Positions 7,612 through 16,080 of a DNA stretch of 64,000 bases are shown here, piece after piece. The stretch's first letter is position 1, and each line of letters begins with the position of its first letter. Below the pieces are notes generated by a model, which worked only from the letters and a program-made list of their open reading frames with translations, was not told the DNA's origin and did not search any database. The position numbers and the translations under genes were made by a program. This stretch comes from an uncultured Eubacteriales bacterium (lineage in GTDB: Bacteria; Bacillota; Clostridia; Oscillospirales; UMGS1783): positions 18,979-82,978 of the forward strand of contig CAKSHC010000009.1 of the NCBI GenBank assembly GCA_934456365.1, in the 5' to 3' direction.

Positions 7612-9405
7612 ATGCTTCGTCTGAAAAAATTCTTCCGGTCGCCGCGCGCAGCCCGCGTCCTGGCCGCCCTTTCCTGCCTCGCGCTTTGTCTGGCGCTCCT
7701 GCCCGGCTCCGCCTTGGCCGAGGAAAGCTATGGCATCTCGGTGCTCGGCACCGCCGTCACCAGCGGAAATTGCCAAAATGTCCTCGCCGGCACCGAGTAT
7801 TCCGGCACCATTTCCTACGATCCCGACACCCGCGTGCTCACGATGGATTCCGTTTCCATCTCCCGCGCCGCAACCCGTCGGAATAAGGTTCTCCTCATCC
7901 AGGAGGAAGGAGTCACCCTGCGCCTCGTCGGCGAAAATTCCATCACCGAAACCTCCAAAAACTCCAGCTTTGCGCTGACCGCCATCCAGGCCAAAAAGGA
8001 CCTCGTGATCGACGGGGCCGGCAGCCTTTCCATCCAGGTCGGCTCGGGGAAATCCACGATCAAAGCCATCGACTGCACCGGCAACCTGACCGTAAAAGCC
8101 GCCGCCCTTTCTGTCCAGACCGGCAACAACCTTAAATCCGGCGACGGCAACTGCGCCATCTGGGTCAAAAACGGCGATTTCAGCCTCACCGATAACGCCT
8201 CCGTCACCGTCAAAACCGGCACCGCCGCGAAAGACAGCTACGGCCTTTATATCACTGACCTCTTCCGTATGGACAGCGGCCTGCTCGTCGTGGAAACCGG
8301 CGACCGCACCACCACCTCTTCCCTCCTGAATAACGAAGCCGTCCTGGCCTTCGATGGGTTTGATATTCAGGGCGGCGAGCTGCGCGTCAAAGCCGGCAGC
8401 GCCCCCGGCGGCCTTTCCGCCGCCCTTATGACTACTTCTACCTCCGACCAGTCCGTTTGGATCGAAAACGCCACCCTCTCCCTCCAGACCGGCGAGGCCG
8501 ATCATTCGATCCCGCTCTATTCAAACGGAACCCTTACCATCCTCGGCTCGAAAATCAATGCCTCCGGCGGCAAAGCAACAAACGATAGCCGCGCCATCAA
8601 CATCGGCGATCAGGGCGGAAAAATCCTCGTCAAAGACAGCACCCTCACCCTCACTTCCGACGAAGCGCCCTACAGCGTTCCTCTCTACACCGCCGACCTG
8701 GAAATTGAAAACAGCAGCCTCACCGCCATCGGCGGCAAAGCCGGGCTGGAATCCTACGGCGTTTCCGCCCGCCGCTTCCTTCTGAAAAGCGGCGAGGTTT
8801 CTCTCACGGCGGGAGACGCCGCCGAATGGAGCGTCGGCCTTTGGACGGAAGATGCAGCCATCCAGGGCGGCAATCTGAAGATCGCTCTCGGCCAGGCCGA
8901 GGGGACCAACGCCATCACCACCGCTCCTACCTTCCCGGATTTCAAGGCCGTCATCCGCGCCGGCTCCTCTGAGGCCGACGCCGTCCCCGTCCTCAACCCG
9001 ACGGAAGACACCTTCCTCAATAGCCTCTACATCGGCATCGTCCCCTACACCCATGCCCACGCCTGGTCGCAGACCTGGGAAAAGAACGAAACCCACCACT
9101 GGCACGCCTGCACCGCGGCCGACTGCGACCTCACCTCTCCCGAGCAGATGGACGCCTACGAAGCCCACGTCTTCGATCAGAAGGTCGTTGACAAAGCCTA
9201 TCTCATCAGCCCCGCCACCACCGAGAAAAAGGCCCTCTATGCCTGGTCCTGCGTCTGCGGAGCCGCCGGCGAGCAAACCTTCGAGTCCGGCGAGCTGGTC
9301 CCCGTCCCGCCGACGGGCGATTCCCTTCTTCTCTTCGCCCTTCCGGCCCTCGCTCTGGCCGGTGCGGGAGTCCTCCTCCTGCTGCGGCGCAGAAAATCTC
9401 TCTGA
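7612..9405 (+). CDS. Secreted, repetitive beta-rich surface protein with LPXTG-like anchor
   Basis: A 597-residue protein. Residues 1-36 are a signal peptide (basic start, hydrophobic core, ALPGSALA-type cleavage). The body holds repeated short strands such as ITLTGD/LSVQTG-like units (SVQTGNN, TVKTGTA, VETGDRT, SLQTGEA, SLTAGDA) that suggest a right-handed beta-helix or adhesin-like fold. A module near the C-terminus with THHWHACTAADCD and WSCVCGAAGEQTF is common in clostridial surface proteins. The C-terminus has PPTGD, a hydrophobic helix and RRRK, a variant sorting signal with Pro in place of Leu. The ATG at 7612 follows AAAGGAG. No sortase gene is in the window. Function (adhesion or binding) is unknown. 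Confidence 0.8.
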   Translation: MLRLKKFFRSPRAARVLAALSCLALCLALLPGSALAEESYGISVLGTAVTSGNCQNVLAGTEYSGTISYDPDTRVLTMDSVSISRAATRRNKVLLIQEEGVTLRLVGENSITETSKNSSFALTAIQAKKDLVIDGAGSLSIQVGSGKSTIKAIDCTGNLTVKAAALSVQTGNNLKSGDGNCAIWVKNGDFSLTDNASVTVKTGTAAKDSYGLYITDLFRMDSGLLVVETGDRTTTSSLLNNEAVLAFDGFDIQGGELRVKAGSAPGGLSAALMTTSTSDQSVWIENATLSLQTGEADHSIPLYSNGTLTILGSKINASGGKATNDSRAINIGDQGGKILVKDSTLTLTSDEAPYSVPLYTADLEIENSSLTAIGGKAGLESYGVSARRFLLKSGEVSLTAGDAAEWSVGLWTEDAAIQGGNLKIALGQAEGTNAITTAPTFPDFKAVIRAGSSEADAVPVLNPTEDTFLNSLYIGIVPYTHAHAWSQTWEKNETHHWHACTAADCDLTSPEQMDAYEAHVFDQKVVDKAYLISPATTEKKALYAWSCVCGAAGEQTFESGELVPVPPTGDSLLLFALPALALAGAGVLLLLRRRKSL

Positions 9406-9412
9406 ACCCATC

Positions 9413-9446
9413 GGGCCCTGCCTCCGGCAGGGCCCCTTCTTTTTCC
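9413..9446 (+). terminator. Terminator of the surface-protein gene
   Basis: Perfect ten-base arms (9413-9422, 9426-9435) with a three-base loop followed by TTCTTTTT. Confidence 0.85.
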
Positions 9447-9448
9447 GC

Positions 9449-9477
9449 TTGACAAATCGGTCGGAATTATGTAAACT
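9449..9477 (+). promoter_or_regulatory. Promoter of the TIM-barrel gene
   Basis: Perfect -35 TTGACA (9449-9454), 17-base spacer, TAAACT (9472-9477), about 40 bases before the ATG at 9517. Confidence 0.7.
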
Positions 9478-9516
9478 AATGAAAATCAGTCCGCACCCCG
9501 GAAAAAGGAGGAACCC

Positions 9517-10257
9517 ATGACCACTCGTTTGGAAAAAAGAAGGCAGGAAGAGATCCAGCGCGCTTCCCGCATCATCTATGAAAGCGAAACGGCGAAATCG
9601 CAGGCGCCGCAGATCAATAGTCCCCTGCGCAGCCACGCCCTCACCGTGCCCGACGAGATCGCCGCCTGCAGCGGCATCGTTTTCTTCGGAAAGCGCATCC
9701 GCTCACTGGCCTTCACCACCGACATCGCCATCATCCGCAACATCAATGCCGACGCCATCTTCGCCGTCTATCCCTTCACCCCCCAGCCCATCATCAGCGA
9801 AATGCTCATCCACGCGGCTGACGTCCCGGTCTTCACCGGCATCGGCGGCGGCACCACCCAGGGCAAGCGGGTGATCCACATGGGCCAGTTTGCCGAAATG
9901 CAGGGCGCCTGCGGCGTGGTGGTCAATGCCCCCACGCAGAACCTCACCGTCCGCCGCCTGCGCGACGAGCTGGATATCCCGGTCATCGTCACCTGCCTCC
10001 AGTCCTCCGGCGTGGCCGAACGCCTGATCGCCGGCGCCAGCGTGCTCAATGTCGCCGCCGGGAAGGACACGCCCCGCGTCGTCGAGGAAATCCGCTCCCA
10101 GTATCCAAACGTTCCCATCATCGCCTCCGGCGGCCCGACCGGCGAAAGCATCTCCGCCACCATCCGCGCCGGAGCCAACGCCATCACCTGGACCCCTCCC
10201 TCCAGCGGCGAGGTTTTCCAGCGCCTGATGAATACCTACCGGGAAAACACCAAATAA
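9517..10257 (+). CDS. TIM-barrel protein, phosphate-binding type (ThiG/HisA-like fold)
   Basis: A 246-residue soluble protein. Alternating strand/helix segments, GIGGGTTQGKR, VVVNAPTQN, VIVTCLQSSG, VLNVAAGKDTP and especially PIIASGGPTGESISATIRAGANAIT fit the last strands of a phosphate-binding TIM barrel, where glycines after strands 7 and 8 hold a phosphate. Similar proteins are often deposited only as hydrolase or hypothetical. The N-terminal 30 residues are helical and charged. It stands alone between its own promoter and terminator. No specific reaction can be assigned. Confidence 0.7.
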   Translation: MTTRLEKRRQEEIQRASRIIYESETAKSQAPQINSPLRSHALTVPDEIAACSGIVFFGKRIRSLAFTTDIAIIRNINADAIFAVYPFTPQPIISEMLIHAADVPVFTGIGGGTTQGKRVIHMGQFAEMQGACGVVVNAPTQNLTVRRLRDELDIPVIVTCLQSSGVAERLIAGASVLNVAAGKDTPRVVEEIRSQYPNVPIIASGGPTGESISATIRAGANAITWTPPSSGEVFQRLMNTYRENTK

Positions 10258-10261
10258 AATG

Positions 10262-10297
10262 GGCCGATCGATTGCAAAAATCGATCGGCCTTTTTCT
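10262..10297. terminator. Bidirectional terminator between convergent genes
   Basis: Perfect 11-base arms (10262-10272 and 10280-10290) with AAAA and TTTTT on the two sides; serves the plus-strand TIM-barrel gene and the minus-strand operon ending at 10305. Confidence 0.85.
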
Positions 10298-10304
10298 CCG
10301 CTTT

Positions 10305-10901
10305 TCAGGCAGCCTTTTCGGGCTTCTCCCGCAGAAGGATCGCTCCCAGAAGAAAGAGCCCCTGCCCCGCGGTGTTCACCCCTTCCGCCGCCCAGTTCAT
10401 CGCCGGATCGGCAAAATCCTTGGAGGATAGATACCCCATCCCCAAAACGAAAACAAAGGAAAGAATAAAAATCGGAATGCAGGCAAACCGGCGCCGGCGC
10501 ACCGACAGGATCACAAGCCCAAGATCCATCAGCAAAACGCCCAAAACCATCAGCCCGACAAAAATCATCGTCCCGGCAAATAAGGGCGGCGCCGCGTTCA
10601 GCCGCTCCCCCTGCCGGTGGAAAAGCATCGCCATCACCCCGCAGGCCGCCAAAACGAACCCCACCGTCTGCATGGGGAAAAAGCAGCGGTTGAGCGCTTC
10701 AAAATCGCAAAGGGAAAGCGCCATCAGAAGCTTCCAGATCCCCTTGAAAAGCCCCGCCACAAAAACGGTGATCGTGCCCGCCGAGAAAAGCGCAAAGGCC
10801 CCCTTGCTCATCAAAGGATAAAGCTCGCGCTGCAAAAGAACGGCCGCCGCCAGAAAAAGCCCCACCGGGAGAAAATCAACCAAAGCCATCGGTAAAGACA
10901 T
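10305..10901 (-). CDS. Polytopic membrane protein of unknown function
   Basis: A 198-residue protein with about six hydrophobic segments, no recognised motif. The ATG at 10901 follows AAAGGAG; an upstream extension would run into the DUF1295 gene. Arginine-rich RRRRR near residue 135 marks a cytoplasmic loop. As last gene of the TetR-controlled operon it may assist the DUF1295 membrane enzyme, but this is inference only. Confidence 0.7.
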   Translation of the reverse strand: MSLPMALVDFLPVGLFLAAAVLLQRELYPLMSKGAFALFSAGTITVFVAGLFKGIWKLLMALSLCDFEALNRCFFPMQTVGFVLAACGVMAMLFHRQGERLNAAPPLFAGTMIFVGLMVLGVLLMDLGLVILSVRRRRFACIPIFILSFVFVLGMGYLSSKDFADPAMNWAAEGVNTAGQGLFLLGAILLREKPEKAA

Positions 10902-10914
10902 GCGGTTTCTCCTT

Positions 10915-11724
10915 TCAGTCCTTGTATTTTCCAATATGGTAAATCGGCAAAAGAGGGAAAAGAATCGGCGTGTGGTCGGCATAGGCGCGATATTCCGGAT
11001 CGTCCCCGTAGCGCTTCTCCTGCCGCCGGTCCAGCCGCTGCGCCCCGTTGATCATGATATAAACCAGGCAAAGATAAGCCAGAGCCGCCGCGATCCATTG
11101 CCCCGCGCCCCGATACGCCGGAATCCCGGCCACGAAAACGCCCGTCCAGAAAACGATCTCCCCGAAATAGTTCGGGCAGCGCACCATCCGGTAAAGCCCG
11201 CGCATCGCCACCCGATCCGGGGCCTCCCTTTTCTGCGCCGTCTTCTGATTGTCGCCCACCTGCTCTAAAATCAGCCCCAAAACCGAAATGCCGATCCCGA
11301 TCAGGCACAAAGCCACCCCGCCCGTTTCCCGGTTGTAGTAGCGGAAGAAAACCGGCGTCAGCTGCGCCGTGTAAAGCACAGCCACCGAAAGCCAGATAAC
11401 CAGCATCACAAAAAAGGGCATCTTTTTCTCACCGCCGGTGGCCTCCCGGAGCGTTTTGCGGTAAGCGGCGTTTTTCAGCTCCCGCGCCAGCAGAAAGCCC
11501 GAAAGCCGCGCGCCGTAAGCCACGAAAAGCGCCGTCTGCAAAAAGAGCAGCCATTCCTGCCCGGCGGCCATGCTGCCCGTCAGAGCCAGGATCATCACCG
11601 CGATCGAACCGCCCGCAATGGCAAACCCGTAGCCGATCGACAGGAAATACACAAACTTGTAAAATCCTACCGCCGATAAAACGGCGCAGACCGAAAACAG
11701 GATCCATAAATATTCCCAGCCCAT
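10915..11724 (-). CDS. DUF1295-family membrane enzyme (steroid 5-alpha-reductase/ICMT-like)
   Basis: A 269-residue protein with about seven membrane segments. The C-terminal part MRGLYRMVRCPNYFGEIVFWTG and DPEYRAYADHTPILFPLLP match the DUF1295 family, related to steroid 5-alpha-reductases and isoprenylcysteine methyltransferases; the RxPNYFGE motif binds NADPH or S-adenosylmethionine. Members act on hydrophobic substrates such as steroids or fatty-acyl chains. The gene starts two bases upstream of the NmrA-like gene's stop region (three-base gap), so it is part of the TetR operon. Whether it reduces a double bond or methylates cannot be decided from sequence. Confidence 0.8.
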   Translation of the reverse strand: MGWEYLWILFSVCAVLSAVGFYKFVYFLSIGYGFAIAGGSIAVMILALTGSMAAGQEWLLFLQTALFVAYGARLSGFLLARELKNAAYRKTLREATGGEKKMPFFVMLVIWLSVAVLYTAQLTPVFFRYYNRETGGVALCLIGIGISVLGLILEQVGDNQKTAQKREAPDRVAMRGLYRMVRCPNYFGEIVFWTGVFVAGIPAYRGAGQWIAAALAYLCLVYIMINGAQRLDRRQEKRYGDDPEYRAYADHTPILFPLLPIYHIGKYKD

Positions 11725-11726
11725 GC

Positions 11727-12584
11727 TCAGCCCTCCTTCCGGAAGCTGTCGGCAATGTACTGCCGGAAGCTGTGGTCGCCGACCAGCGTGTCGCCCACCA
11801 TTTCCTCAGTCAGCGTCCATTTGGAAAAGCGCAGGATGGCCTGCTTGCCATTTTTCCGGTTTTTGGGCAGATTGGCCAGCACATCGAAAAGCCAGGCCGG
11901 CGCGCGCTTGATCGCAGGCTCCTTGCCCGCCGCCGCAAAGCACATCCGCGCAATCTCTTCATACGACCAGGTTTCCTTGCCGCCCACATTGTAGGTCCGG
12001 TTCTCGTCCCCGATGTGGTCCACGATAAAGGCCGCAAAATCCGGCGTGTCCACCACATTGGCATGCACCGGCTTCTTGCCCAGAAGCGTGACCTCGCCCT
12101 TCTCGATCATCGGCCGGAACACCTTCACAATATCGTAGAAATATCCCGTCGGCCTGTGGATCACATAAGAAATCCCGCTCTTTTTGAGCTCCTCTTCAAA
12201 AAGATATTTCGCATGCAGCATCGGCACCTTGGGCGCCTGATCCGCCTTGATGACCGAGATGTAAACGAATTTCTTCACCCCGGCCCGCTGCGCCTCGTGC
12301 AGCAGGTTGAGATTGCCCTGATAATCGATCTGGTAGTTGGTCACGGTCGCGCTCGTCCCGGTCAGCCCCACAGTGCTGATAACCGCGTCCGCCCCGTCGC
12401 AAAGCCCGGAAAGCGCCGCCGGATCGGTCACATCAATCTGCCGGTAGGTATAGCTTTCCCGGTCCGCTCCCGGCACCTCCCGGTCGATCATATCGGCCGC
12501 AACCACCTCATAGCCGCTCTTCAGAAGCGCCAGAAGGATCTCGCTTCCGAGCTTCCCATAGGCTCCCGCCAAAACAACCTTCAT
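11727..12584 (-). CDS. NmrA-like/atypical SDR NAD(P)-binding protein
   Basis: A 285-residue Rossmann protein. MKVVLAGAYGKLGSEIL is the N-terminal dinucleotide-binding motif of atypical short-chain dehydrogenases (GxxGxxG variant), followed by DVTDPAAL, ADAVISTVGLTG and YISVIKAD. A canonical YxxxK is not clear; HAKYLFEEELKKSG occupies that region, and STYVIHRPTGYFYD and a VGGKETWSYEEIARM segment fit the NmrA/complex-I-assembly-like group. It may be an oxidoreductase or a redox sensor. It lies in the operon after the split-barrel flavoprotein. The ATG at 12584 follows AGGAGGGGA-like sequence. Confidence 0.8.
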   Translation of the reverse strand: MKVVLAGAYGKLGSEILLALLKSGYEVVAADMIDREVPGADRESYTYRQIDVTDPAALSGLCDGADAVISTVGLTGTSATVTNYQIDYQGNLNLLHEAQRAGVKKFVYISVIKADQAPKVPMLHAKYLFEEELKKSGISYVIHRPTGYFYDIVKVFRPMIEKGEVTLLGKKPVHANVVDTPDFAAFIVDHIGDENRTYNVGGKETWSYEEIARMCFAAAGKEPAIKRAPAWLFDVLANLPKNRKNGKQAILRFSKWTLTEEMVGDTLVGDHSFRQYIADSFRKEG

Positions 12585-12597
12585 GTTCTTCCCCTCC

Positions 12598-13524
12598 TTA
12601 TTTGTTTTTCTCTTTGGATCGCTTGTCGTTGATGATCGCCATGTGCTCCGCCGTGATGAGCGTCACCCCATGCTCCTTGGCCCAGGCCACGCACCCCTTG
12701 AGCGCCGTCGGCAAAAAGATCCGCGGCACCCGCACCAGACAGGCGCAGGCCTCGTCGGTGAATTTCACGGTGTCGTCGATCCGGTCGGCCGCGTAGCGCA
12801 CCGAGGAAACCGTCGTCGCCCGCATCGGCAGAAGCTCCGGGATCGCCCGACGATGCTTCATATACCAGAAATTCTTGCTGTCGCGATAGCCGTAGTCCAC
12901 CGGAACGGACGGGAAATCGCAGGCCCGCACCCCATTGACGATGGCGTTGTAGTATTTCTCCTTCATCAGGATCTTATCGATCTTCAGAATGAAGGTCGCC
13001 CCGAATTTGGAGGTGATCCCGTTGAAATCGTGGTAGGGCGGCTCATAGCCCTCCAGCTGGCCCGGCTGGCAGTCCTGCGCGTGATCCAGCTCGCGCACCC
13101 AGGTGCATTCGATCACCTGAAACGCGTCGCGCAAAACCAGAGGGTATTCCCCCGCCGGATCCGCCTCGGCCCGCAGCCCCGGCTCGAGGACATAGTTGCA
13201 TTTGGGCATCTTCTCCTCCGGCGTGTCCCCCGGCCAGCTCAGCTTCACTGCTTCCTTGAAAAATTTCCGATTGTCCGGAATAAAGTTGAGCGCGCACTTG
13301 CCGGTGCGCAGGATGTTCTGCGCCGTGTTGGAGGAATTGCGGCAGTTGAGAAGCATGGCATAGAAATCCTTCCCGGCCACATAGTAAGGCTGCACCAGAC
13401 TGTATGGGCCGAGCGTGGTCTTTCCGTCCGGCGTCAGCGTGCTGATGATCACCGTCGGCATCGGAAAGAAAAGCGAGGTCTGATAGAAGTTGTCCACAAT
13501 GCGAAGATCCTTGAAGCTGCTCAT
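12598..13524 (-). CDS. Flavin-reductase-like split-barrel protein with C-terminal PCP_red-type domain
   Basis: A 308-residue protein. Residues 1-200 fit the FMN-binding split barrel of flavin-reductase-like proteins (PTVIISTLTPDGKTTLGPYSL, NCRNSSNTAQNI, GKCALNFIP). The C-terminal 75 residues (FTDEACACLVRVPRIFLPTALKG, then AKEHGVTLITAEHM) resemble the small PCP_red helix bundle found in light-independent protochlorophyllide reductase and in some oxidoreductases. Two ATGs are close: the one at 13530 abuts AAGGAG, while the one at 13524 has it seven bases upstream and is preferred. It is coupled to the TetR gene. The partner or electron donor is unknown. Confidence 0.75.
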   Translation of the reverse strand: MSSFKDLRIVDNFYQTSLFFPMPTVIISTLTPDGKTTLGPYSLVQPYYVAGKDFYAMLLNCRNSSNTAQNILRTGKCALNFIPDNRKFFKEAVKLSWPGDTPEEKMPKCNYVLEPGLRAEADPAGEYPLVLRDAFQVIECTWVRELDHAQDCQPGQLEGYEPPYHDFNGITSKFGATFILKIDKILMKEKYYNAIVNGVRACDFPSVPVDYGYRDSKNFWYMKHRRAIPELLPMRATTVSSVRYAADRIDDTVKFTDEACACLVRVPRIFLPTALKGCVAWAKEHGVTLITAEHMAIINDKRSKEKNK

Positions 13525-13526
13525 GT

Positions 13527-14051
13527 TCATTCTCCTTTTTCCTGCAAAAATTTTTTCATTAGCTTTTCCAGAACCGGGAAATCCCATCCCTCTGTCGTGC
13601 CTGTCAGATAAAGCTGCGCCGCCGCCGTGCGCTCCGGCTCGGGGATCGCCCGTTCGCCCGTCGCGTCCAAAGCCTGCGCCACCTGCTCCCGCAGGCGCGC
13701 GTGCCACTGCGCATAGTGCGAAAAAACAGCCGCCGATTCGCTCTCGCCGAAGATGGGCCGGTATTTCTCCTGAAAAGCCGCCAGCTCTTCATACACCCCC
13801 CGCAGCCCCGCCATCCGGTCTCCCGCCTGCGCCGCCCGGCGCATCTGCGAAAGCGCTTTGGTCCAGTCCTCTAAAATGATCTGCGCCGTCAGAACCTCTT
13901 TCGAGGGAAAATAGTTGTAAACCGTCCCCGTCGCCATCCGGCAGCGCTTGGCCACATCCCGGATGTTCAGCCGCCGATACCCCTGCGAAAAAAGCATCTC
14001 CCTCGCTTCTTCCAAAAGCCGCTCCTTCGCATGCTCAATGATCTTCGGCAT
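13527..14051 (-). CDS. TetR-family repressor (first)
   Basis: A 174-residue regulator. The N-terminal helix-turn-helix is RRLNIRDVAKRCRMATGTVYNYFPSKEVL, classic TetR. The ligand domain ends in a segment rich in Lys, with no recognised ligand. The ATG at 14051 follows AAAGGGGTGAGG; a perfect TATGAAC/GTTCATA palindrome overlaps the start of its transcript, so autorepression is likely. It heads the operon of a flavoprotein, an NmrA-like protein, a DUF1295 enzyme and a membrane protein. Confidence 0.9.
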   Translation of the reverse strand: MPKIIEHAKERLLEEAREMLFSQGYRRLNIRDVAKRCRMATGTVYNYFPSKEVLTAQIILEDWTKALSQMRRAAQAGDRMAGLRGVYEELAAFQEKYRPIFGESESAAVFSHYAQWHARLREQVAQALDATGERAIPEPERTAAAQLYLTGTTEGWDFPVLEKLMKKFLQEKGE

Positions 14052-14065
14052 AGCCTCACCCCTTT

Positions 14066-14081
14066 TATGAACCTGTTCATA
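14066..14081. promoter_or_regulatory. TetR-type operator over the operon's transcription start
   Basis: Perfect palindrome TATGAAC-CT-GTTCATA, with the minus-strand -10 TATACT (14085-14090) immediately upstream, so a bound repressor would sit on the transcript start, 15 bases before the tetR ATG. Confidence 0.75.
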
Positions 14082-14125
14082 TAAAGTATATGCCCCTTTT
14101 TCCAAAAAAACAAGAGGCAAAGCGC

Positions 14126-14158
14126 GCAAAAAAGCGCCGTAAAAACGGCGCTTTTTTG
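14126..14158. terminator. Terminator after oleate hydratase
   Basis: Arms AAAGCGCCGT (14131-14140) and ACGGCGCTTT (14145-14154), A-rich on one side and T-rich on the other, located directly after the oleate hydratase stop at 14170. Confidence 0.85.
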
Positions 14159-14169
14159 GATAACATGAT

Positions 14170-15960
14170 TCAGATCAGACCGCTTTGCTGCAAAAGCAGC
14201 TCCACATCCGTCCCCTTCACCTTTTTCAGAACCATCTTCAAGGCCTCCTTCTCCCCGAAGGAAAGCTTGGCCTCGCTCAGAGGCTTCTTGTCCAAAGCAT
14301 AGTAGCAGGCCTTCAGAAGCTCGCGCACATCGTATTGGCTGCCCCAAACCTCGGGCACTCCGCGGTCCACATTCAGAAGCGTGTACACCGCTTCCATCCC
14401 GGTGCGCATGGAATATTCGATGGTGAAGATGGTGTCGCGCGGCGTTTCGGCAAACTGACCGATAAACGCGAAGTTCACCGCTCCCTCCGGCACCACGCGC
14501 GGCCGATCCTCGTTTTTGCGCGGCTGGAAGAAAGCGTTGATGTAGGGCATAAAGCAGGTCGTGGTGTTGCAGGCCTGCAGGGCCAGCTCGTTGATCTCGG
14601 CCGCCGGCACCCCGATGTGGTAAAGCCACTCCCGGCAAACCTCCTCGCCGGTGCAGTCGCGCATGGCCTTGCGCACATAATTGCCCTCGCGGGTGGTGTT
14701 GAGCCCGTAAAGCCAGACCAGCACGGCGTTTTTATCCTGCGCCTTAAACTGCGGCTGACGGTTGATCGTCCAGGAAAGATACCAGTTGTCCGCGCTGTCG
14801 CGCACCGTCACGATCCCCCCGGTCGTCACCTTGCCCGTGCGCGGATCGCGCTTGCAGATGTCCATGATCCGCCGGATCACACGCTCGTCGGAGGTCTGAA
14901 TGGTCGCGCTCATCCAGCAGGTCTCCTCCGGATGCGAGCAGAAGGCCTCGGGCCGCCCAAACTCCCCGTGCGTCGCCTGGCGGGCAATGTTTTTCCAAAG
15001 ATCCCAGGAATCGCCCTCACCGGCGCGCACCTGCGAAAGATCGGGCGCATGATGCTGATCGCCGTAACAGGTCGTGTCGGTGCAGCAGCCGTTGGTGATA
15101 AACACGAGATCGTCCTCCAAAAGATCGATCGTCTGCTGCTTCCCGTCGCGCAGATACACGATCTGCCGCGCCACCCGCCGGTCGTCCACCTTCTCGATGA
15201 CCACGTTTTTCACATCCATCCCGTATTCGATCTGCACCCCGTGCGCCTCCAGATAGCGCACCAGCGGCAGGATCAGGCTCTCATACTGATTGTAGCGGGT
15301 AAAGCGCAGCGCGCTGAAATCCGGAAGCCCGTCGATGTGGTGCACATACCGGCAAAGATACCGCTTCATCTCCAGAGCGCTCGACCAGCGCTGGAAGGCA
15401 AACATCGTCTGCCAGTAAAGCCAGAAGTTGGTGCCCCAGAAGGAATCCGGCAAAACATCGGAGATCTTCTTGTCCTCCAGCTCCTTTTCGGGCGTCAGGA
15501 AAAGCTTGGAAAGCGCCAGCGCCGATTCCTTATCGAGGTTGAACTTGCCGTCGGTGTGCGCGTCCGCCCCGCAGCGCTCGGTCGCCCGGCAAAGCGAATA
15601 GTTCGGATCGTGCTTGTTGAGCCGGTAATATTCGTCCAGAACCGATAAGCCCGGCTCCTCCAGGGAAGGAACGTCGCGGAAGATGTCCCACATCACCTCA
15701 AAATGATTGTCCATCTCGCGCCCGCCGCGCATATAGAAGCCCTTGGTCACATCCCGGCGCCCGTCGCAGCTGCCGCCCGCCAGATCGATCTTCTCCAGCA
15801 GATGGATGTGCTCTCCCTTCATCTGCCCGTCGCGCACCAGATAAAAGGCCGCCGACAATCCGGCCAGCCCTGTCCCGATGATGTAGGCCGATTTCCGATC
15901 CACTCCCTCCGGCTTCTCCGGACGGGCAAACGATTCATAGGTTCCTGCCGAGTAATACAT
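14170..15960 (-). CDS. ohyA: Oleate hydratase (MCRA/OhyA family)
   Basis: FAD protein that adds water to cis-9 (or cis-12) double bonds of free unsaturated fatty acids, giving 10-hydroxystearate from oleate; typical of gut bacteria, where it detoxifies host and diet lipids. The 596-residue length is normal. Signatures: SAYIIGTGLAGLSAAFYLV (FAD motif), RGGREMDNHFEVMWDIF (catalytic Glu region), WLYWQTMFAFQRWSS, FTRYNQYESLILP, and VFITNGCCTDTTCYGD. The ATG at 15960 follows AAGGAGG. It has its own -10 box and is separated from the neighbouring TetR gene by a 29-base inverted repeat. Substrate specificity cannot be read directly. Confidence 0.95.
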   Translation of the reverse strand: MYYSAGTYESFARPEKPEGVDRKSAYIIGTGLAGLSAAFYLVRDGQMKGEHIHLLEKIDLAGGSCDGRRDVTKGFYMRGGREMDNHFEVMWDIFRDVPSLEEPGLSVLDEYYRLNKHDPNYSLCRATERCGADAHTDGKFNLDKESALALSKLFLTPEKELEDKKISDVLPDSFWGTNFWLYWQTMFAFQRWSSALEMKRYLCRYVHHIDGLPDFSALRFTRYNQYESLILPLVRYLEAHGVQIEYGMDVKNVVIEKVDDRRVARQIVYLRDGKQQTIDLLEDDLVFITNGCCTDTTCYGDQHHAPDLSQVRAGEGDSWDLWKNIARQATHGEFGRPEAFCSHPEETCWMSATIQTSDERVIRRIMDICKRDPRTGKVTTGGIVTVRDSADNWYLSWTINRQPQFKAQDKNAVLVWLYGLNTTREGNYVRKAMRDCTGEEVCREWLYHIGVPAAEINELALQACNTTTCFMPYINAFFQPRKNEDRPRVVPEGAVNFAFIGQFAETPRDTIFTIEYSMRTGMEAVYTLLNVDRGVPEVWGSQYDVRELLKACYYALDKKPLSEAKLSFGEKEALKMVLKKVKGTDVELLLQQSGLI

Positions 15961-15991
15961 AAAGCGTGCCTCCTTTTTGAATTCTGTCTTC

Positions 15992-16020
15992 AGTATAGTC
16001 CTTTTTCCGGAAAGCACCAT
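15992..16020 (-). promoter_or_regulatory. Probable promoter of oleate hydratase
   Basis: Minus-strand -10 TATACT (15992-15997) with a weak -35 ATGGTG (16015-16020) at 17 bases; a weak -35 suggests activation or derepression. Confidence 0.5.
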
Positions 16021-16031
16021 AAACAGAAACC

Positions 16032-16060
16032 GCCCCGTGACGGAAATTCCATCACGGGGC
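16032..16060. repeat. 29-base inverted repeat between tetR and ohyA
   Basis: Fourteen-base arms around one central base, one G-T mismatch; outer arms GCCCCGTGA/TCACGGGGC. It sits just downstream of the second tetR stop and just upstream of the ohyA promoter, so it may be the tetR terminator, a TetR operator, or both. Confidence 0.75.
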
Positions 16061-16080
16061 AAAATCTGGTTAAATTTTTA

